From the NCBI GenBank assembly GCA_030526355.1, contig JAUNDC010000012.1, positions 1 to 64,000 of the forward strand: a stretch of 64,000 bases of DNA, given 5' to 3'. The DNA comes from Bacillota bacterium (GTDB lineage: Bacteria; Bacillota; Clostridia; Peptostreptococcales; Anaerovoracaceae). This document shows, one piece after another, positions 37,364 through 46,868 of the stretch (the first letter of the stretch is position 1; each line of letters opens with the position of its first letter). The notes below the pieces were generated by a model. That model had not been told where the DNA came from and did not search any database. It saw only the letters and a list, made by a program, of their open reading frames with translations. A program made the translations under genes and the position numbers.

Positions 37364-38142
37364 TTAATATTCGCACGTTTCCTACGTTCAGGTATGTGTA
37401 TGTATTTTTCATTTTCATCCGGATAGCCTGCCATAAAGGCTCCGTAAACGCTGCATCCTTCCGGGATTTCCAATATATCGTTTCTGATTTCCGGGATGCT
37501 GTTACTCATCCGTTTCAGGTATCCTGCCCAACAGGTTCCTACACCTTTTGCCTGCAGGTAAAGCTCTGCGGTAGTCATTGCTATCGCCGTGTCTGTTTCA
37601 GGAGAGATTGCTCTGTCTCTGGCGTATGCCAGTATCAGCGTTGGTGCATTGCCTGTCACCACATTTCTCCCATTCTCATACAGCTTCTTTATTTCCGGGG
37701 AAATTCCGGTTTCCTCTACGTATCTGAGTATATGTCCCACAATCAGCTCAATCGTTTCCTTGTTATCAATTACTATCCATTTCGCCGGATGCTGATTTTT
37801 GGCACTCGGCGCCCATGCGGCCAGCTCCAGAGCGGCTTCTATCACGCCTCGCGATACCGGTTCCTCACCGAAGTTTCTATAGGATCTGCGCATCAGTATA
37901 TGATATCTTAGGTCAGCCGCAAATTCCTCGGGAAGCTTTTTGATTTCGCTTTCCAGAATTGACGGCTCATCATCATAGGTTATAGCCTCAGTCGGACATA
38001 CGGCTCCGCAATGCATACATCGTATGCACATACCTGGATCCGCAAGCACCGGGCTTCCATCTACATCCTGCAAAGCGTCAAAAGCGCATGCCAGCACACA
38101 TGTCATACATTCAATACATCTGCTCTGATTTATCTGTATCAT
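37354..38142 (-). CDS. Ferredoxin-nitroreductase fusion protein
   Basis: A 262-residue flavoprotein with an N-terminal 2x[4Fe-4S] ferredoxin domain and a C-terminal nitroreductase domain. The cysteine patterns CIECMTC-x3-C near residues 9-19 and CIRCMHCGAVCP near 39-50 ligate the clusters; RRSYRNF near 86 and AAWAPSAKNQHP near 109 belong to the FMN fold. Such enzymes pass electrons from ferredoxin to nitro compounds or similar acceptors in anaerobes; the substrate is unknown. Its own promoter lies at 38202-38230. Confidence 0.92.
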   Translation of the reverse strand: MIQINQSRCIECMTCVLACAFDALQDVDGSPVLADPGMCIRCMHCGAVCPTEAITYDDEPSILESEIKKLPEEFAADLRYHILMRRSYRNFGEEPVSRGVIEAALELAAWAPSAKNQHPAKWIVIDNKETIELIVGHILRYVEETGISPEIKKLYENGRNVVTGNAPTLILAYARDRAISPETDTAIAMTTAELYLQAKGVGTCWAGYLKRMSNSIPEIRNDILEIPEGCSVYGAFMAGYPDENEKYIHIPERRKRANIKWA

Positions 38143-38201
38143 TTTAACCTCCTTTTATCCCGCAAGGCTATGCTGCCCCTGTATTTTTCACGTTCTTTTA
38201 T

Positions 38202-38230
38202 ATGATATCCAAATCATGCCTGTTCGTCAA
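38202..38230 (-). promoter_or_regulatory. Promoter of the nitroreductase gene
   Basis: TTGACG (38225-38230) and TATCAT (38202-38207) on the minus strand are 17 bases apart. ATGAT/ATCAT half sites flank the -10 box. Confidence 0.65.
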
Positions 38231-38294
38231 ATTTTTTATATAAAATGCACGGTTTGTTTTTTAAACAAAATACGCACTTTATATATTTTTTCGC

Positions 38295-38324
38295 TTGACA
38301 GTTGCGCATGCATTCAACTATAAT
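38295..38324 (+). promoter_or_regulatory. Promoter of the arsR-cadA operon
   Basis: A perfect TTGACA (38295-38300) and perfect TATAAT (38319-38324) are 18 bases apart. Confidence 0.8.
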
Positions 38325-38344
38325 GAGGCTATAAACAGTTGAAT
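38312..38344. promoter_or_regulatory. Likely ArsR/CadC operator
   Basis: ATTCAACT (38312-38319) and AGTTGAAT (38337-38344) are perfect inverted arms overlapping the -10 box and the start of transcription. TTCAA/TTGAA arms are typical of CadC/SmtB-type operators. A further CAACTATAA copy follows at about 38352. Confidence 0.6.
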
Positions 38345-38375
38345 AGTTACGCAACTATAAACAGGAGGTGCATTT

Positions 38376-38732
38376 ATGGGCAAAAGCGAAGCAACCTGCG
38401 ATTGCGCGGTTATACATGAGGACATCCTCAATCATGTTAAATCCGAAATGCTGTCTGATGAGAATCTTGGCAGCATGGCCGGGCTTTTTAAGATTTTTGG
38501 AGACAGCACACGCATCAGTATTTTATCGGCACTTAACTGCCATGAAATGTGTGTCTGCGATCTGGCGGTGCTACTGGATATGACAAAATCCGCCATATCT
38601 CATCAGCTCAGAGTTCTGAGAGAAAACAATCTGGTAAAATTCGAAAAGAAAGGAAAGCACGCCTATTATTCTCTTGCTGATGATCATGTCAGAGAGATAC
38701 TGGACGTTGCACTGGAGCATATCAATGAATAA
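38376..38732 (+). CDS. cadC: ArsR/SmtB family metal-sensing repressor, CadC type
   Basis: A 118-residue winged-helix repressor. It has the CadC metal site: Cys pair in TCDC near residues 8-10 and the alpha-3 motif MCVCDLA near 54-60, a combination that binds Cd2+, Pb2+ and Zn2+. The recognition helix lies in TKSAISHQLRVLRE near 69-82. The gene is followed at once by the P-type ATPase it presumably derepresses when metal binds. AGGAGGTG precedes the start. Metal choice is inferred from family pattern. Confidence 0.93.
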   Translation: MGKSEATCDCAVIHEDILNHVKSEMLSDENLGSMAGLFKIFGDSTRISILSALNCHEMCVCDLAVLLDMTKSAISHQLRVLRENNLVKFEKKGKHAYYSLADDHVREILDVALEHINE

Positions 38733-40953
38733 GGAAAAAATATATATTCTGGAAGGGCTGGACTGTGCCAACTGTGCAGCTAAAATGGAAAGTAAAATAC
38801 AGGAGCTTCCTGGTATTCACGAGGCTAATCTGGTTTTCGCTACAAAACAGCTGAAAATCGTGGCTGACGATCCGGATTCTCTTGTCCCTCAGATGCAGAA
38901 AATCTGCAGTTCAATAGAAGGTCAGGTGGAGCTTGTTCCAAAGGAAAAGAGCATATCATCTGAAGCCTCACAGAATCTGTCAGCTTCAGGCCATGGCGAG
39001 AAAGGGTTCTGGCGCAGTAATTCTGCTGATATCATTTCAATTGCCGCAGGTGCGCTTCTTTTTGCAGTCGGTCTCATTGCCGACATGTCATTCTACCTTA
39101 CTCTGGCGGTATGCGGAGCGGCTTATCTGATTCTTGGCTGGAATGTACTTTTTACAGCTGTACGCAATATCTGCCGCGGTCAGGTGTTTGACGAAAACTT
39201 TCTTATGGCTATAGCTACTGTTGCCGCCTTCTGTATCGGCGATTTTGCTGAAGGTGCCGGAGTAATGCTGTTCTACCGTATAGGTGAATTTTTTGAACAT
39301 GTGGCTGTTGAAAAAAGCCGTACACAGATTATGGATGCTGTTGATATGCGCCCGGAAACTGTCAATCTGCTGGTTAATGAAAGTGCCGATGAGTGTGAGT
39401 GCGGATGTGGACACGACCATGAGCATGAGCACGAACACTTTGACGACTGCGGATGTGGACACGACCACGAAAATTCGGAAGTGCGTGTTATTCCTGCCGG
39501 CGAAGCAAAGCCAGGCGACATTCTTCTTGTAAGACCTGGAGACCGAATTCCTCTTGATGGTATTATTGTCGATGGTGAAAGCAGAATCGATACTTCCCCT
39601 GTTACCGGTGAACCTGTTCCTGTAAAGGCCGTTCCCGAAACCGAAGTAATATCTGGATGTGTTAATATTCAGGGGCTTCTCAAGCTGAAGGTAACAAAGC
39701 CTCTGTCCGAATCAATGGTTACCCGCATTCTCGACACAGTCGAAACCGCTGCAGCCGGCAAGCCGAAAATCGACAAGTTTATAACGAAATTTGCAAGGGT
39801 ATATACCCCTATCGTAGTCATACTGGCAATTCTCACAGCAATAATCCCTTCGCTGATTACCGGAGAATGGTCATTCTGGATAACGACTGCAATTACTTTC
39901 CTTGTAATAAGCTGCCCTTGCGCTCTTGTAATCAGTGTCCCTCTGGCGTTCTTCGCAGGTATAGGCGCTGCTTCGAAGCTGGGCATACTTTTTAAAGGTG
40001 GCATATCCATAGAGGCGCTTAGAAAAATTAAAGCTGTCGTAATGGATAAAACCGGAACGCTGACAAATGGCAACTTTACAGTCCAGAAGATAATAACTGC
40101 CGACGGCTATGATCCCGATAAGCTTTTGTCTCTGGCTGCTGCCTGCGAATCGGCTTCGACACATCCTGTTGCTGCGAGCATAACCGATGCTGCTGCTGAC
40201 AGGTCTCTAAAGACGGAACGTCCTCTTTCCATAGAAGAAATAGCGGGCAAGGGTATTAAAGCTGTCATTTCCGAAGGTACTGTTCTTTGCGGTAATGCCA
40301 CCCTGCTCAGAGACTTTGATACTGATATGGGGTCTGGCACAGCTCCTGATGATATGAGCGCAGGTACAAAAATTCTTGTTGCTCTGAACGGACAGTATAT
40401 TGGCACAATTTTCATTTCAGACACCATCAAGCCTGACGCATCCGAAGCTGTATCACAGCTTATGGCAAACGGACTTACTCCGGCAATGCTTACTGGTGAC
40501 TCCGAGGCAGGTGCCAGAGCTGTTGCCGCGAAAACCGGTATTTCCAATGTTTTTGCCGGACTGCTGCCTGAAGGGAAGCTTAATGCACTTTACAATATCC
40601 GCAAAGAGTATGGGCCTGTAATGTTTGTCGGTGATGGTATCAACGATGCTCCTGTACTTGCTGGCGCAGATGTGGGGGCTGCAATGGGAAGCGGTGCCGA
40701 TGCTGCTATAGAAGCTGCTGATGTTGTATTCATGAGTTCGTCGGTTTCTGCCATACCTCAATCAATAAAGATTGCATCTGCCACCGGTCGAATTGCAATG
40801 CAGAACGTGGTATTTGCTCTTGCCATCAAGCTTCTGGTAATCCTTATGGGCTTTGCGGGGTTCGCCAATATCTGGGCTGCTGTATTTGCGGATACCGGGG
40901 TTGCAATGCTGTGCATCCTCAATTCACTCCGATTATTATGGAAAAAATTCTGA
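38725..40953 (+). CDS. cadA: Zn/Cd/Pb-exporting P-type ATPase
   Basis: A 742-residue P1B-type ATPase. An N-terminal heavy-metal domain has GLDCANCAAKME with Cys14 and Cys17. Between membrane segments and actuator lies a Cys/His-rich insert near residues 224-252 with two CGCGHDH units. The membrane metal site is SCPCALV near 395, the phosphorylation site DKTGTLT near 440, and the hinge GDGINDAPVLAG near 640. The ATG at 38725 overlaps the repressor gene by 8 bases and has GGAG before it; a longer frame is spurious. It exports divalent heavy metals. Confidence 0.95.
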   Translation: MNKEKIYILEGLDCANCAAKMESKIQELPGIHEANLVFATKQLKIVADDPDSLVPQMQKICSSIEGQVELVPKEKSISSEASQNLSASGHGEKGFWRSNSADIISIAAGALLFAVGLIADMSFYLTLAVCGAAYLILGWNVLFTAVRNICRGQVFDENFLMAIATVAAFCIGDFAEGAGVMLFYRIGEFFEHVAVEKSRTQIMDAVDMRPETVNLLVNESADECECGCGHDHEHEHEHFDDCGCGHDHENSEVRVIPAGEAKPGDILLVRPGDRIPLDGIIVDGESRIDTSPVTGEPVPVKAVPETEVISGCVNIQGLLKLKVTKPLSESMVTRILDTVETAAAGKPKIDKFITKFARVYTPIVVILAILTAIIPSLITGEWSFWITTAITFLVISCPCALVISVPLAFFAGIGAASKLGILFKGGISIEALRKIKAVVMDKTGTLTNGNFTVQKIITADGYDPDKLLSLAAACESASTHPVAASITDAAADRSLKTERPLSIEEIAGKGIKAVISEGTVLCGNATLLRDFDTDMGSGTAPDDMSAGTKILVALNGQYIGTIFISDTIKPDASEAVSQLMANGLTPAMLTGDSEAGARAVAAKTGISNVFAGLLPEGKLNALYNIRKEYGPVMFVGDGINDAPVLAGADVGAAMGSGADAAIEAADVVFMSSSVSAIPQSIKIASATGRIAMQNVVFALAIKLLVILMGFAGFANIWAAVFADTGVAMLCILNSLRLLWKKF

Positions 40954-41090
40954 TTCACATAATCAGATAATTCCGTTTCACCAGATCCAGTTATTATTCT
41001 GTTGTATTAAATTAGGATGGCGGCTGCAGGTTCTTTGCTGTATAATATGCATTAGCGAAATTAAGACAAAACCAGCGAGGATTCACAACA

Positions 41091-42029
41091 ATGGATGTTA
41101 ACAACCATAATATTGACTGCAGTCACATCATCACAGCAAAACGTAATATCATATTAGCCGATATCGGTCTTTTATTCGTCGCCCTGTTCTGGGGCGGCGG
41201 TTTTGTTGCTGGAAAGTTCGGCCTGACAATCCTGCAGCCTTTGACTCTGACAGCCTACCGCTACATTGGTGCGGCATGTGTAGTATTCATTTTCTGTATC
41301 AATAAGTTCCGGCACTTCAGGAACAAACGTGTATGGCTGTATGGTCTCTTCTGCGGAATAAACATGTTCATCGGCAATTCCATGCAGACTATAGGACTTC
41401 TTTATACTACCGCAGGAAAACAAAGCTTCATCGTTTCTCTATATATTCTGCTGGTTCCTCTTCTTTCCTGGATAGTGCTAAAAAAGAGACCTGCAAACAG
41501 TGTTATAGTTGCTGCTGTAATAGGCTTTACCGGAATCGCACTTATAACCCTGACGGATCAGTTTACAGTTGGCAGGGGTGATCTGATGACGTTTGTGCTG
41601 GCTCTGACGTTTTCTGCTCAAATGATTTTTACCGCTGTCGTGGTTAAGGATATCGATCCTACTGTATTCACCTTTATCCAGCTTCTTGTAGTCGGACTTC
41701 TTTCTTCCGCCGCTTCCATAATCGCAGAGGATCCTGTGATGCCGTCTGAAGTAGTGAATATGGCACTGCCTGGTATTCTGGGACTGCTCTACGTAATGAC
41801 TTTTAATTCTGCGTTTGCTTTCCTTCTTCAGAATATATGCCTTAAGTTTGCTCCGGCCAACCATGCTGCCATTCTTCTGTCACTGGAAACAGTATTCGGA
41901 ACAATTTTCGCAGTCACTATTGCCGGCGAAACCTTCTCCCCGCGTATGATAATCGGCTGTGCACTCATGTTTATCGCTATAGCCATAGTCGAAGCCGGTC
42001 CGCTGCTGGCCGGAAGACGTGAGCGGTAA
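41091..42029 (+). CDS. DMT superfamily EamA transporter
   Basis: A 312-residue protein with ten predicted membrane helices in two EamA repeats. The first repeat opens with LLFVALFWGGGFVAGKF near residues 27-43. The family exports amino acids or metabolites, or takes up nucleosides; the substrate cannot be read here. A TATAAT at 41041-41046 may be its -10 box, but no good -35 is seen. It is not obviously linked to cadA or gltX. Confidence 0.88.
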   Translation: MDVNNHNIDCSHIITAKRNIILADIGLLFVALFWGGGFVAGKFGLTILQPLTLTAYRYIGAACVVFIFCINKFRHFRNKRVWLYGLFCGINMFIGNSMQTIGLLYTTAGKQSFIVSLYILLVPLLSWIVLKKRPANSVIVAAVIGFTGIALITLTDQFTVGRGDLMTFVLALTFSAQMIFTAVVVKDIDPTVFTFIQLLVVGLLSSAASIIAEDPVMPSEVVNMALPGILGLLYVMTFNSAFAFLLQNICLKFAPANHAAILLSLETVFGTIFAVTIAGETFSPRMIIGCALMFIAIAIVEAGPLLAGRRER

Positions 42030-42075
42030 TGCTGAGTCTGTGGTGTTGCTACCTGGTTTCCCACCAATGTCGGAC

Positions 42076-42104
42076 TTGCACAAGCCCTGAAATCTTGGTA
42101 AAAT
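42076..42104 (+). promoter_or_regulatory. Promoter of gltX
   Basis: TTGCAC (42076-42081) and TAAAAT (42099-42104) are 17 bases apart, which implies a leader of about 105 bases before the gltX start. Confidence 0.55.
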
Positions 42105-42152
42105 ATTTTCTATATTATAGCCTGCAAATAAAAATTCAAAGCTAAATTGAAG

Positions 42153-42208
42153 AAAGGAGCATCGGGCGCAGTCAGGGCGGCATCAACCCTGTAAAATGCG
42201 CCATGTAA
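42153..42208 (+). promoter_or_regulatory. Structured gltX leader with a start-stop codon pair
   Basis: GAAAGGAG (42153-42159 region) is a strong ribosome-binding sequence but no start codon follows at normal distance. A two-part stem comes next: GGCGCA (42165-42170) with TGCGCC (42197-42202) and CAGGG (42173-42177) with CCCTG (42187-42191). Directly after the stem stands ATG-TAA (42203-42208), 8 bases before the gltX ATG. It is not a T-box by appearance. Function is unknown. Confidence 0.5.
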
Positions 42209-42215
42209 CACGGAT

Positions 42216-43877
42216 ATGGACAATAATAAGCTAGCGGAGCTGCTGTTTCCGCATATAGACAAAACCCCTGAGGACTATGAGGCAATGTTCCCTGAACGAG
42301 AGCTTCCTGAGGGTGCTATGGTTACCAGACTGGGACCGAGCCCTACAGGCTTCATTCATCTGGGAAACCTTTATGGAGCTTTCGTTGATGAAAGACTTGC
42401 ACACCAGTCAGGAGGAACATTTTATCTCAGAATAGAGGACACCGATGACAAACGATATGTGGAAGGTGCAGTGGAAACCATAATTTCATCACTGAAATTC
42501 TTCGATATTAATTTCGATGAAGGTGCTCTGCTTGACGGTGAACACGGAAACTACGGCCCATACTACCAGAGCAGCAGAGGCGAAATATATCAGTGCTTTG
42601 TAAAGGAACTTGTGAAGAAAGGCATGGCTTATCCGTGCTTCCTGACAGAAGAAGAACTGGCTGCAATCAGGCAGGCGCAGGAGGAAGCCAAGGAGACTAC
42701 AGGCATTTATGGCAAATATGCAGAAAAAAGCAGGAGCCTCAGCTTTGAAGGAATCGAAGAAAACATCAAAGCAGGCAAACCATACGTTGTAAGACTGAAA
42801 TCCTCCGGAAATCACGACCTGCCTTCAGAAGAGATCAGACATATCAAAGTGGAGGATGCCATCAGAGGAACGCTTTCCATGCCTGAAAACAATCAGGATA
42901 TTGTCATCCTCAAGGCGACAGGAATTCCAACATATCATTTTGCGCACGTTGTCGATGACTATTTCATGAGAACCACTCACGTTGTAAGAGGAGAAGAATG
43001 GCTCATGTCACTGCCGATTCACGTTGAGCTGTTCGAAAAGCTGGGATTCAAAATGCCTGTATACTGCCACACAGCACAGCTCATGAAGCTGGATAACGGC
43101 AATAAGAGAAAGCTGAGCAAGAGAAAGGATCCTGAACTGTCCCTCGATTACTACAGACAGGAAGGCTATCATCCAAAGGCAGTCAAGGAATATCTGATGA
43201 CTATTCTCAATTCCAACTTTGAGGAATGGCGTATGGACAACCCTGATGCTCCTATCGAAGACTTCAGATTTACTACAGAGAAAATGAGCAGTGGCGGAGC
43301 TCTCTTTGACCTTGATAAGCTAAACGATATATCCAAGGATGTGCTTGTAAAAATCCCTGCCTCAGAGCTCTGTGAATTCATGACCGAGTGGGCACGTGAA
43401 TTCAAACCTGAAATCCTGCCACTCTTTGAAGGAAATGAAGAATACATCCAGAAAATTCTCGATCTGGGACGCGAAGGAAACAAACCTAGAAAAGACCTGA
43501 TATATGGTAAACAGATATTTGAATTCATCAGCTACTTCTTTGATGATTATTTCAAAATAGAAGATACCGTTCCAGAAAACGTCAGCGACAATGATGCTGC
43601 TGAAATTCTGAGAAGATATCTTGAAAGCTATGACCACAGCGACGATCAGAGCCAGTGGTTCGATAAAATCCGTACAATCGGAAGTGACTTGGGATACGCT
43701 GCCAAGCCAAAGGATTTCAAGAAAAACCCAGACCAGTACAAGGGACATGTAGGTCACGTCAGCACGGTTATCAGAATAGCTGTCATGGGCAGAAGTCAGT
43801 CTCCGGACATCTGGGAAATACAGCAGATTCTTGGTGAAAAGAGAACGCGTGAGAGAATCGAGGCTCTTATAAAATAA
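42216..43877 (+). CDS. gltX: Glutamyl-tRNA synthetase (possibly Glu/Gln-dual)
   Basis: A 553-residue class I synthetase. The HIGH-type motif is GPSPTGFIHLGN near residues 46-57 and the KMSKS-type motif is KRKLSKRKD near 304-312. The protein is some 60-70 residues longer than the standard enzyme of about 485, as in a group of clostridial GltX proteins. Many Firmicutes GltX also charge tRNA-Gln for later amidation; this cannot be decided here. The only in-frame ATG has a poor ribosome site, which makes the structured leader upstream of interest. Confidence 0.93.
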   Translation: MDNNKLAELLFPHIDKTPEDYEAMFPERELPEGAMVTRLGPSPTGFIHLGNLYGAFVDERLAHQSGGTFYLRIEDTDDKRYVEGAVETIISSLKFFDINFDEGALLDGEHGNYGPYYQSSRGEIYQCFVKELVKKGMAYPCFLTEEELAAIRQAQEEAKETTGIYGKYAEKSRSLSFEGIEENIKAGKPYVVRLKSSGNHDLPSEEIRHIKVEDAIRGTLSMPENNQDIVILKATGIPTYHFAHVVDDYFMRTTHVVRGEEWLMSLPIHVELFEKLGFKMPVYCHTAQLMKLDNGNKRKLSKRKDPELSLDYYRQEGYHPKAVKEYLMTILNSNFEEWRMDNPDAPIEDFRFTTEKMSSGGALFDLDKLNDISKDVLVKIPASELCEFMTEWAREFKPEILPLFEGNEEYIQKILDLGREGNKPRKDLIYGKQIFEFISYFFDDYFKIEDTVPENVSDNDAAEILRRYLESYDHSDDQSQWFDKIRTIGSDLGYAAKPKDFKKNPDQYKGHVGHVSTVIRIAVMGRSQSPDIWEIQQILGEKRTRERIEALIK

Positions 43878-43893
43878 TATCGGCTATATTTTT

Positions 43894-43931
43894 AACGCCG
43901 GGCTCTGACACAAATGTCAGAAACCCGGCGT
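43894..43931. terminator. Stem-loop between gltX and pgm
   Basis: ACGCCGGG (43895-43902) pairs with CCCGGCGT (43924-43931), and an inner CTGACA/TGTCAG stem is present. No long T run follows on either strand. It probably ends both convergent genes. Confidence 0.65.
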
Positions 43932-43976
43932 CTTCATTATCCTGATGTAAATTACCAATCATCATATTCCATGTAC

Positions 43977-45545
43977 TTATCCGATCACGTTCCTGAAAGC
44001 TTCGAGAAGCTCCTCCGCTCTGCCGAGACCCCCCACCTGATTCGAACCACATGCTGATATATATATTTTAATCTTAGGCTCAGTTCCTGAAGGGCGAATA
44101 ATTACCCTTGAGCTGTCCTCAAAATCCAGACGGATAACATCTGCCGGAGGAAGCTCCGAGTCCTCCCGAGGGTACTTGTAGTCTGTATACCCGGATATAT
44201 CACTGAACGCGTCTTCCAGCCTCTGCCTGTCACGGACAGAAACCATAACAGCTTCACGTTCCTCATTGCTTCCGATTTCAAAATTGACAGTCTGAGATAC
44301 AATACTGCCGTATTTCTCATATATTCCGTCAAGAACCTCCATCAAAGTCAGACCCTGCGCCTTGTAGTACGCAGCCATTCTGCAGATAAGCTTTGCGCCT
44401 GCGGCACCATCCTTATCCCTGGCATATGTACCCGTAAGATAGCCGTTGCTCTCCTCAAATCCGAATATAAAAGAATCTCCAAGCTCATCTATTTTCTGTC
44501 CGATATATTTAAAGCCTACTAGGGTTCTCTCAACATTCACCCCATATGCAGCTGCAATCCTGTCCAGCATAGGAGTGCTTACTATACTGGAGACCACAGT
44601 CCGTCCCTTTACATCCGACGACGTCCTGCATATATAGTCAAACAGCAAAAGTCCTGTATCGTTTCCCGAAAGCAGCTCATATACAGCCGCTTCACCTTCA
44701 GTACATTCCGATGCCGTTTCTTCCCTGACTACTGCTTTGACCATTGCCCCGACTCTGTCGCAGTCCGGATCAGTGGCTATTATTATATCCGCATTGCGCT
44801 GCTGTGCATATCCCTGCGCAATCTGATAAACCTCATGCTTCTCGGGATTCGGATACGGGCATGTCGGGAAATTCCCATCCTCAAATTCCTGTTCAGGCAC
44901 CGTAAACACATCAAATCCACAGCTGCCTAAAATATCCTGCACAGGTTTTCTTCCCGAACCATTAAGCGGCGTGTAAACCACCGAAAGTTCATTTTCCTTT
45001 GAAAATTCCGTAGCCTGCTCCACCGCTGCAAGGTATTCAACATAAAGCGAGTCATCAACGATGCTGCAGCAGCCCTGAAGGGCTTTTTCGAATTCAATAT
45101 AATTTATACCATCCGGTACATCGACCGCCTCTATCTCCTTCATTATTGCAGCCGCTTCTTCATCAAGAATCTGACCGCCTGTGCAGCTATATACCTTGTA
45201 TCCGTTATATTCTCTCGGATTATGACTTGCCGTTATTACTATTCCTGCAGAGCAGGTCAGCTTTTTCACTGCATACGATAAAACCGGCACCGGCATCATT
45301 TCATTGAAAATGAACGTTTTCACGTCGTTCGCTGCCAGCACTGAAGCCGCACACTCAGCGAAAGCCCTGGAATTGTTCCTGCTGTCATAGCTTATTACGA
45401 CCGACGGATTGTCATATGTTCTGAGCAGGTATGCAGCCAGCCCCTGACTTGCCCGCTTCACTACCGGTATATTCATTTTATCGTTGCCAGAACCCATGAT
45501 TCCCCTGAGACCGGCAGTGCCGAATTTTAAATATTCTTTTGTCAT
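43977..45545 (-). CDS. Phosphoglucomutase/phosphomannomutase
   Basis: A 522-residue alpha-D-phosphohexomutase. The active serine is in TASHNPREYNG near residue 108, the metal loop is DPDCDRVG near 262, the sugar loop is GFEESNGY near 352 and the phosphate loop is RPSGTEPKIK near 493. It interconverts hexose 1- and 6-phosphates; glucose is more likely than mannose at this length. The ribosome site is weak. It lies downstream of ahcY on the same strand. Confidence 0.92.
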   Translation of the reverse strand: MTKEYLKFGTAGLRGIMGSGNDKMNIPVVKRASQGLAAYLLRTYDNPSVVISYDSRNNSRAFAECAASVLAANDVKTFIFNEMMPVPVLSYAVKKLTCSAGIVITASHNPREYNGYKVYSCTGGQILDEEAAAIMKEIEAVDVPDGINYIEFEKALQGCCSIVDDSLYVEYLAAVEQATEFSKENELSVVYTPLNGSGRKPVQDILGSCGFDVFTVPEQEFEDGNFPTCPYPNPEKHEVYQIAQGYAQQRNADIIIATDPDCDRVGAMVKAVVREETASECTEGEAAVYELLSGNDTGLLLFDYICRTSSDVKGRTVVSSIVSTPMLDRIAAAYGVNVERTLVGFKYIGQKIDELGDSFIFGFEESNGYLTGTYARDKDGAAGAKLICRMAAYYKAQGLTLMEVLDGIYEKYGSIVSQTVNFEIGSNEEREAVMVSVRDRQRLEDAFSDISGYTDYKYPREDSELPPADVIRLDFEDSSRVIIRPSGTEPKIKIYISACGSNQVGGLGRAEELLEAFRNVIG

Positions 45546-45617
45546 CTGTTACGCAGCCTTTCCGTACATTTTACAATATCATCGCAAGCCTCAGATTATA
45601 TCTTCAAAACACTATGC

Positions 45618-46868
45618 CTACAGCTGCCAGCTGGCAAGGTATCTTTCCTGCTCTTCTGTCAGCTCATCTATCTGTATTCCCCAGGCATCAAGTCTTCTAC
45701 GTGCGATAACATCGTCTATTTCCTCAGAAACATCAATGACATCAGCAGGAAGCTGCCTGTAATTATCCTTGATATACATCGCTGACATAGCCTGCACGGC
45801 GAAGCTGAGATCCATAATTTCTGCAGGATGTCCGTCTGCTGCTGCTATATTGGCAAGCTTACCTTCACCTATAACATTGACTGTTCTGCCATTAGGCAGC
45901 GTATATCCCATAATGTTGGCACGAGTCTGCCTGCATGAAACTGCAGCTTCCTCGAGACCTGCCATATCTATCTCCACATTGAAGTGCCCGGCATTGGCAA
46001 GAATAACACGATCCTTCATCTTAAGCATATGCTCCACTGTAATGGTATGCTTGCAGCCTGTAGCCGTAATAAAAATATCACCGAGTGGTGCAGCCTGTTC
46101 CATTTTCATCACGTCATATCCATCCATTTTGGCTTCCATAGCCTTTACCGGATCGATTTCAGTAACTATGACCTTAGCACCAAGAGCTGATGCTCTCATG
46201 GCTATTCCCCTGCTGCACCAGCCATAACCTATTACAACCGCTGTCTTGGAAGCCACGATAAGATTCGTATTCCTCATGATGCTGTCCCACACCGATTGTC
46301 CTGTACCGTACCTGTTATCAAACAGATGCTTGCATTTCGCATCATTTACAGCCACCATAGGGAATTTAAGAACACCTTCCCTTGCCATGGCCTTTAGTCT
46401 TATGACCCCGGTAGTTGTCTCCTCACAGCCTCCGATTACCTCAGTAGCCAGATCAGGACGTTTATTATGGAGCATTTCAACAAGGTCTCCGCCGTCATCT
46501 ATGATGATATTCGGCTTATGCTCAAGACACATTTCTATATGTCTCATATACTCCTCATCCGTGGCTCCGTGGTACGCAAATACGCTGAGCCCAGCGTCCG
46601 CCAGTGCGGCTGCCACATCATCCTGAGTGGAAAGACTGTTGCTGCCTGTCACCGACATCTGTGCTCCGCCTGCCGCCAGAACAAGGCACAGATATGCAGT
46701 CTTAGCCTCAAGATGCACCGAAAGGCTGATTTTCATTCCCTCAAAAGGCTTAGTCCTCCTGAAGTCCTCCTCCAGTGCACTGAGCAGCGGCATATTATTT
46801 TTTACCCACTCTATTTTCGTGTGCCCCGATGGTGCCAGGGCAATATCTCTGATTTCGTATTTTTTCAT
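45618..46868 (-). CDS. ahcY: Adenosylhomocysteinase
   Basis: A 416-residue NAD-dependent enzyme that splits S-adenosylhomocysteine into homocysteine and adenosine. The NAD loop is VIGYGWCSRGIAMRA near residues 208-222, and NDAKCKHLFDNRYGTGQS near 170-187 forms the substrate site. Length and the GYGWC loop are those of the archaeal/Thermotoga-type branch without the insertion of eukaryotic enzymes. It begins on the base after the glmS stop codon, with GGTGG as ribosome site, so it is translated from the glm transcript. Many Clostridia use Pfs/LuxS instead. Confidence 0.95.
   Translation of the reverse strand: MKKYEIRDIALAPSGHTKIEWVKNNMPLLSALEEDFRRTKPFEGMKISLSVHLEAKTAYLCLVLAAGGAQMSVTGSNSLSTQDDVAAALADAGLSVFAYHGATDEEYMRHIEMCLEHKPNIIIDDGGDLVEMLHNKRPDLATEVIGGCEETTTGVIRLKAMAREGVLKFPMVAVNDAKCKHLFDNRYGTGQSVWDSIMRNTNLIVASKTAVVIGYGWCSRGIAMRASALGAKVIVTEIDPVKAMEAKMDGYDVMKMEQAAPLGDIFITATGCKHTITVEHMLKMKDRVILANAGHFNVEIDMAGLEEAAVSCRQTRANIMGYTLPNGRTVNVIGEGKLANIAAADGHPAEIMDLSFAVQAMSAMYIKDNYRQLPADVIDVSEEIDDVIARRRLDAWGIQIDELTEEQERYLASWQL

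Noticed and set aside
37297..37911. 204-codon plus-strand frame opposite the nitroreductase
   Set aside because: The minus-strand gene has cluster cysteines, promoter and terminator; the plus frame runs through the terminator and is Cys/Tyr-rich noise.
42105..42215. T-box leader before gltX
   Set aside because: The leader is about 105 bases, and neither the conserved T-box sequence nor an antiterminator/terminator pair is present.
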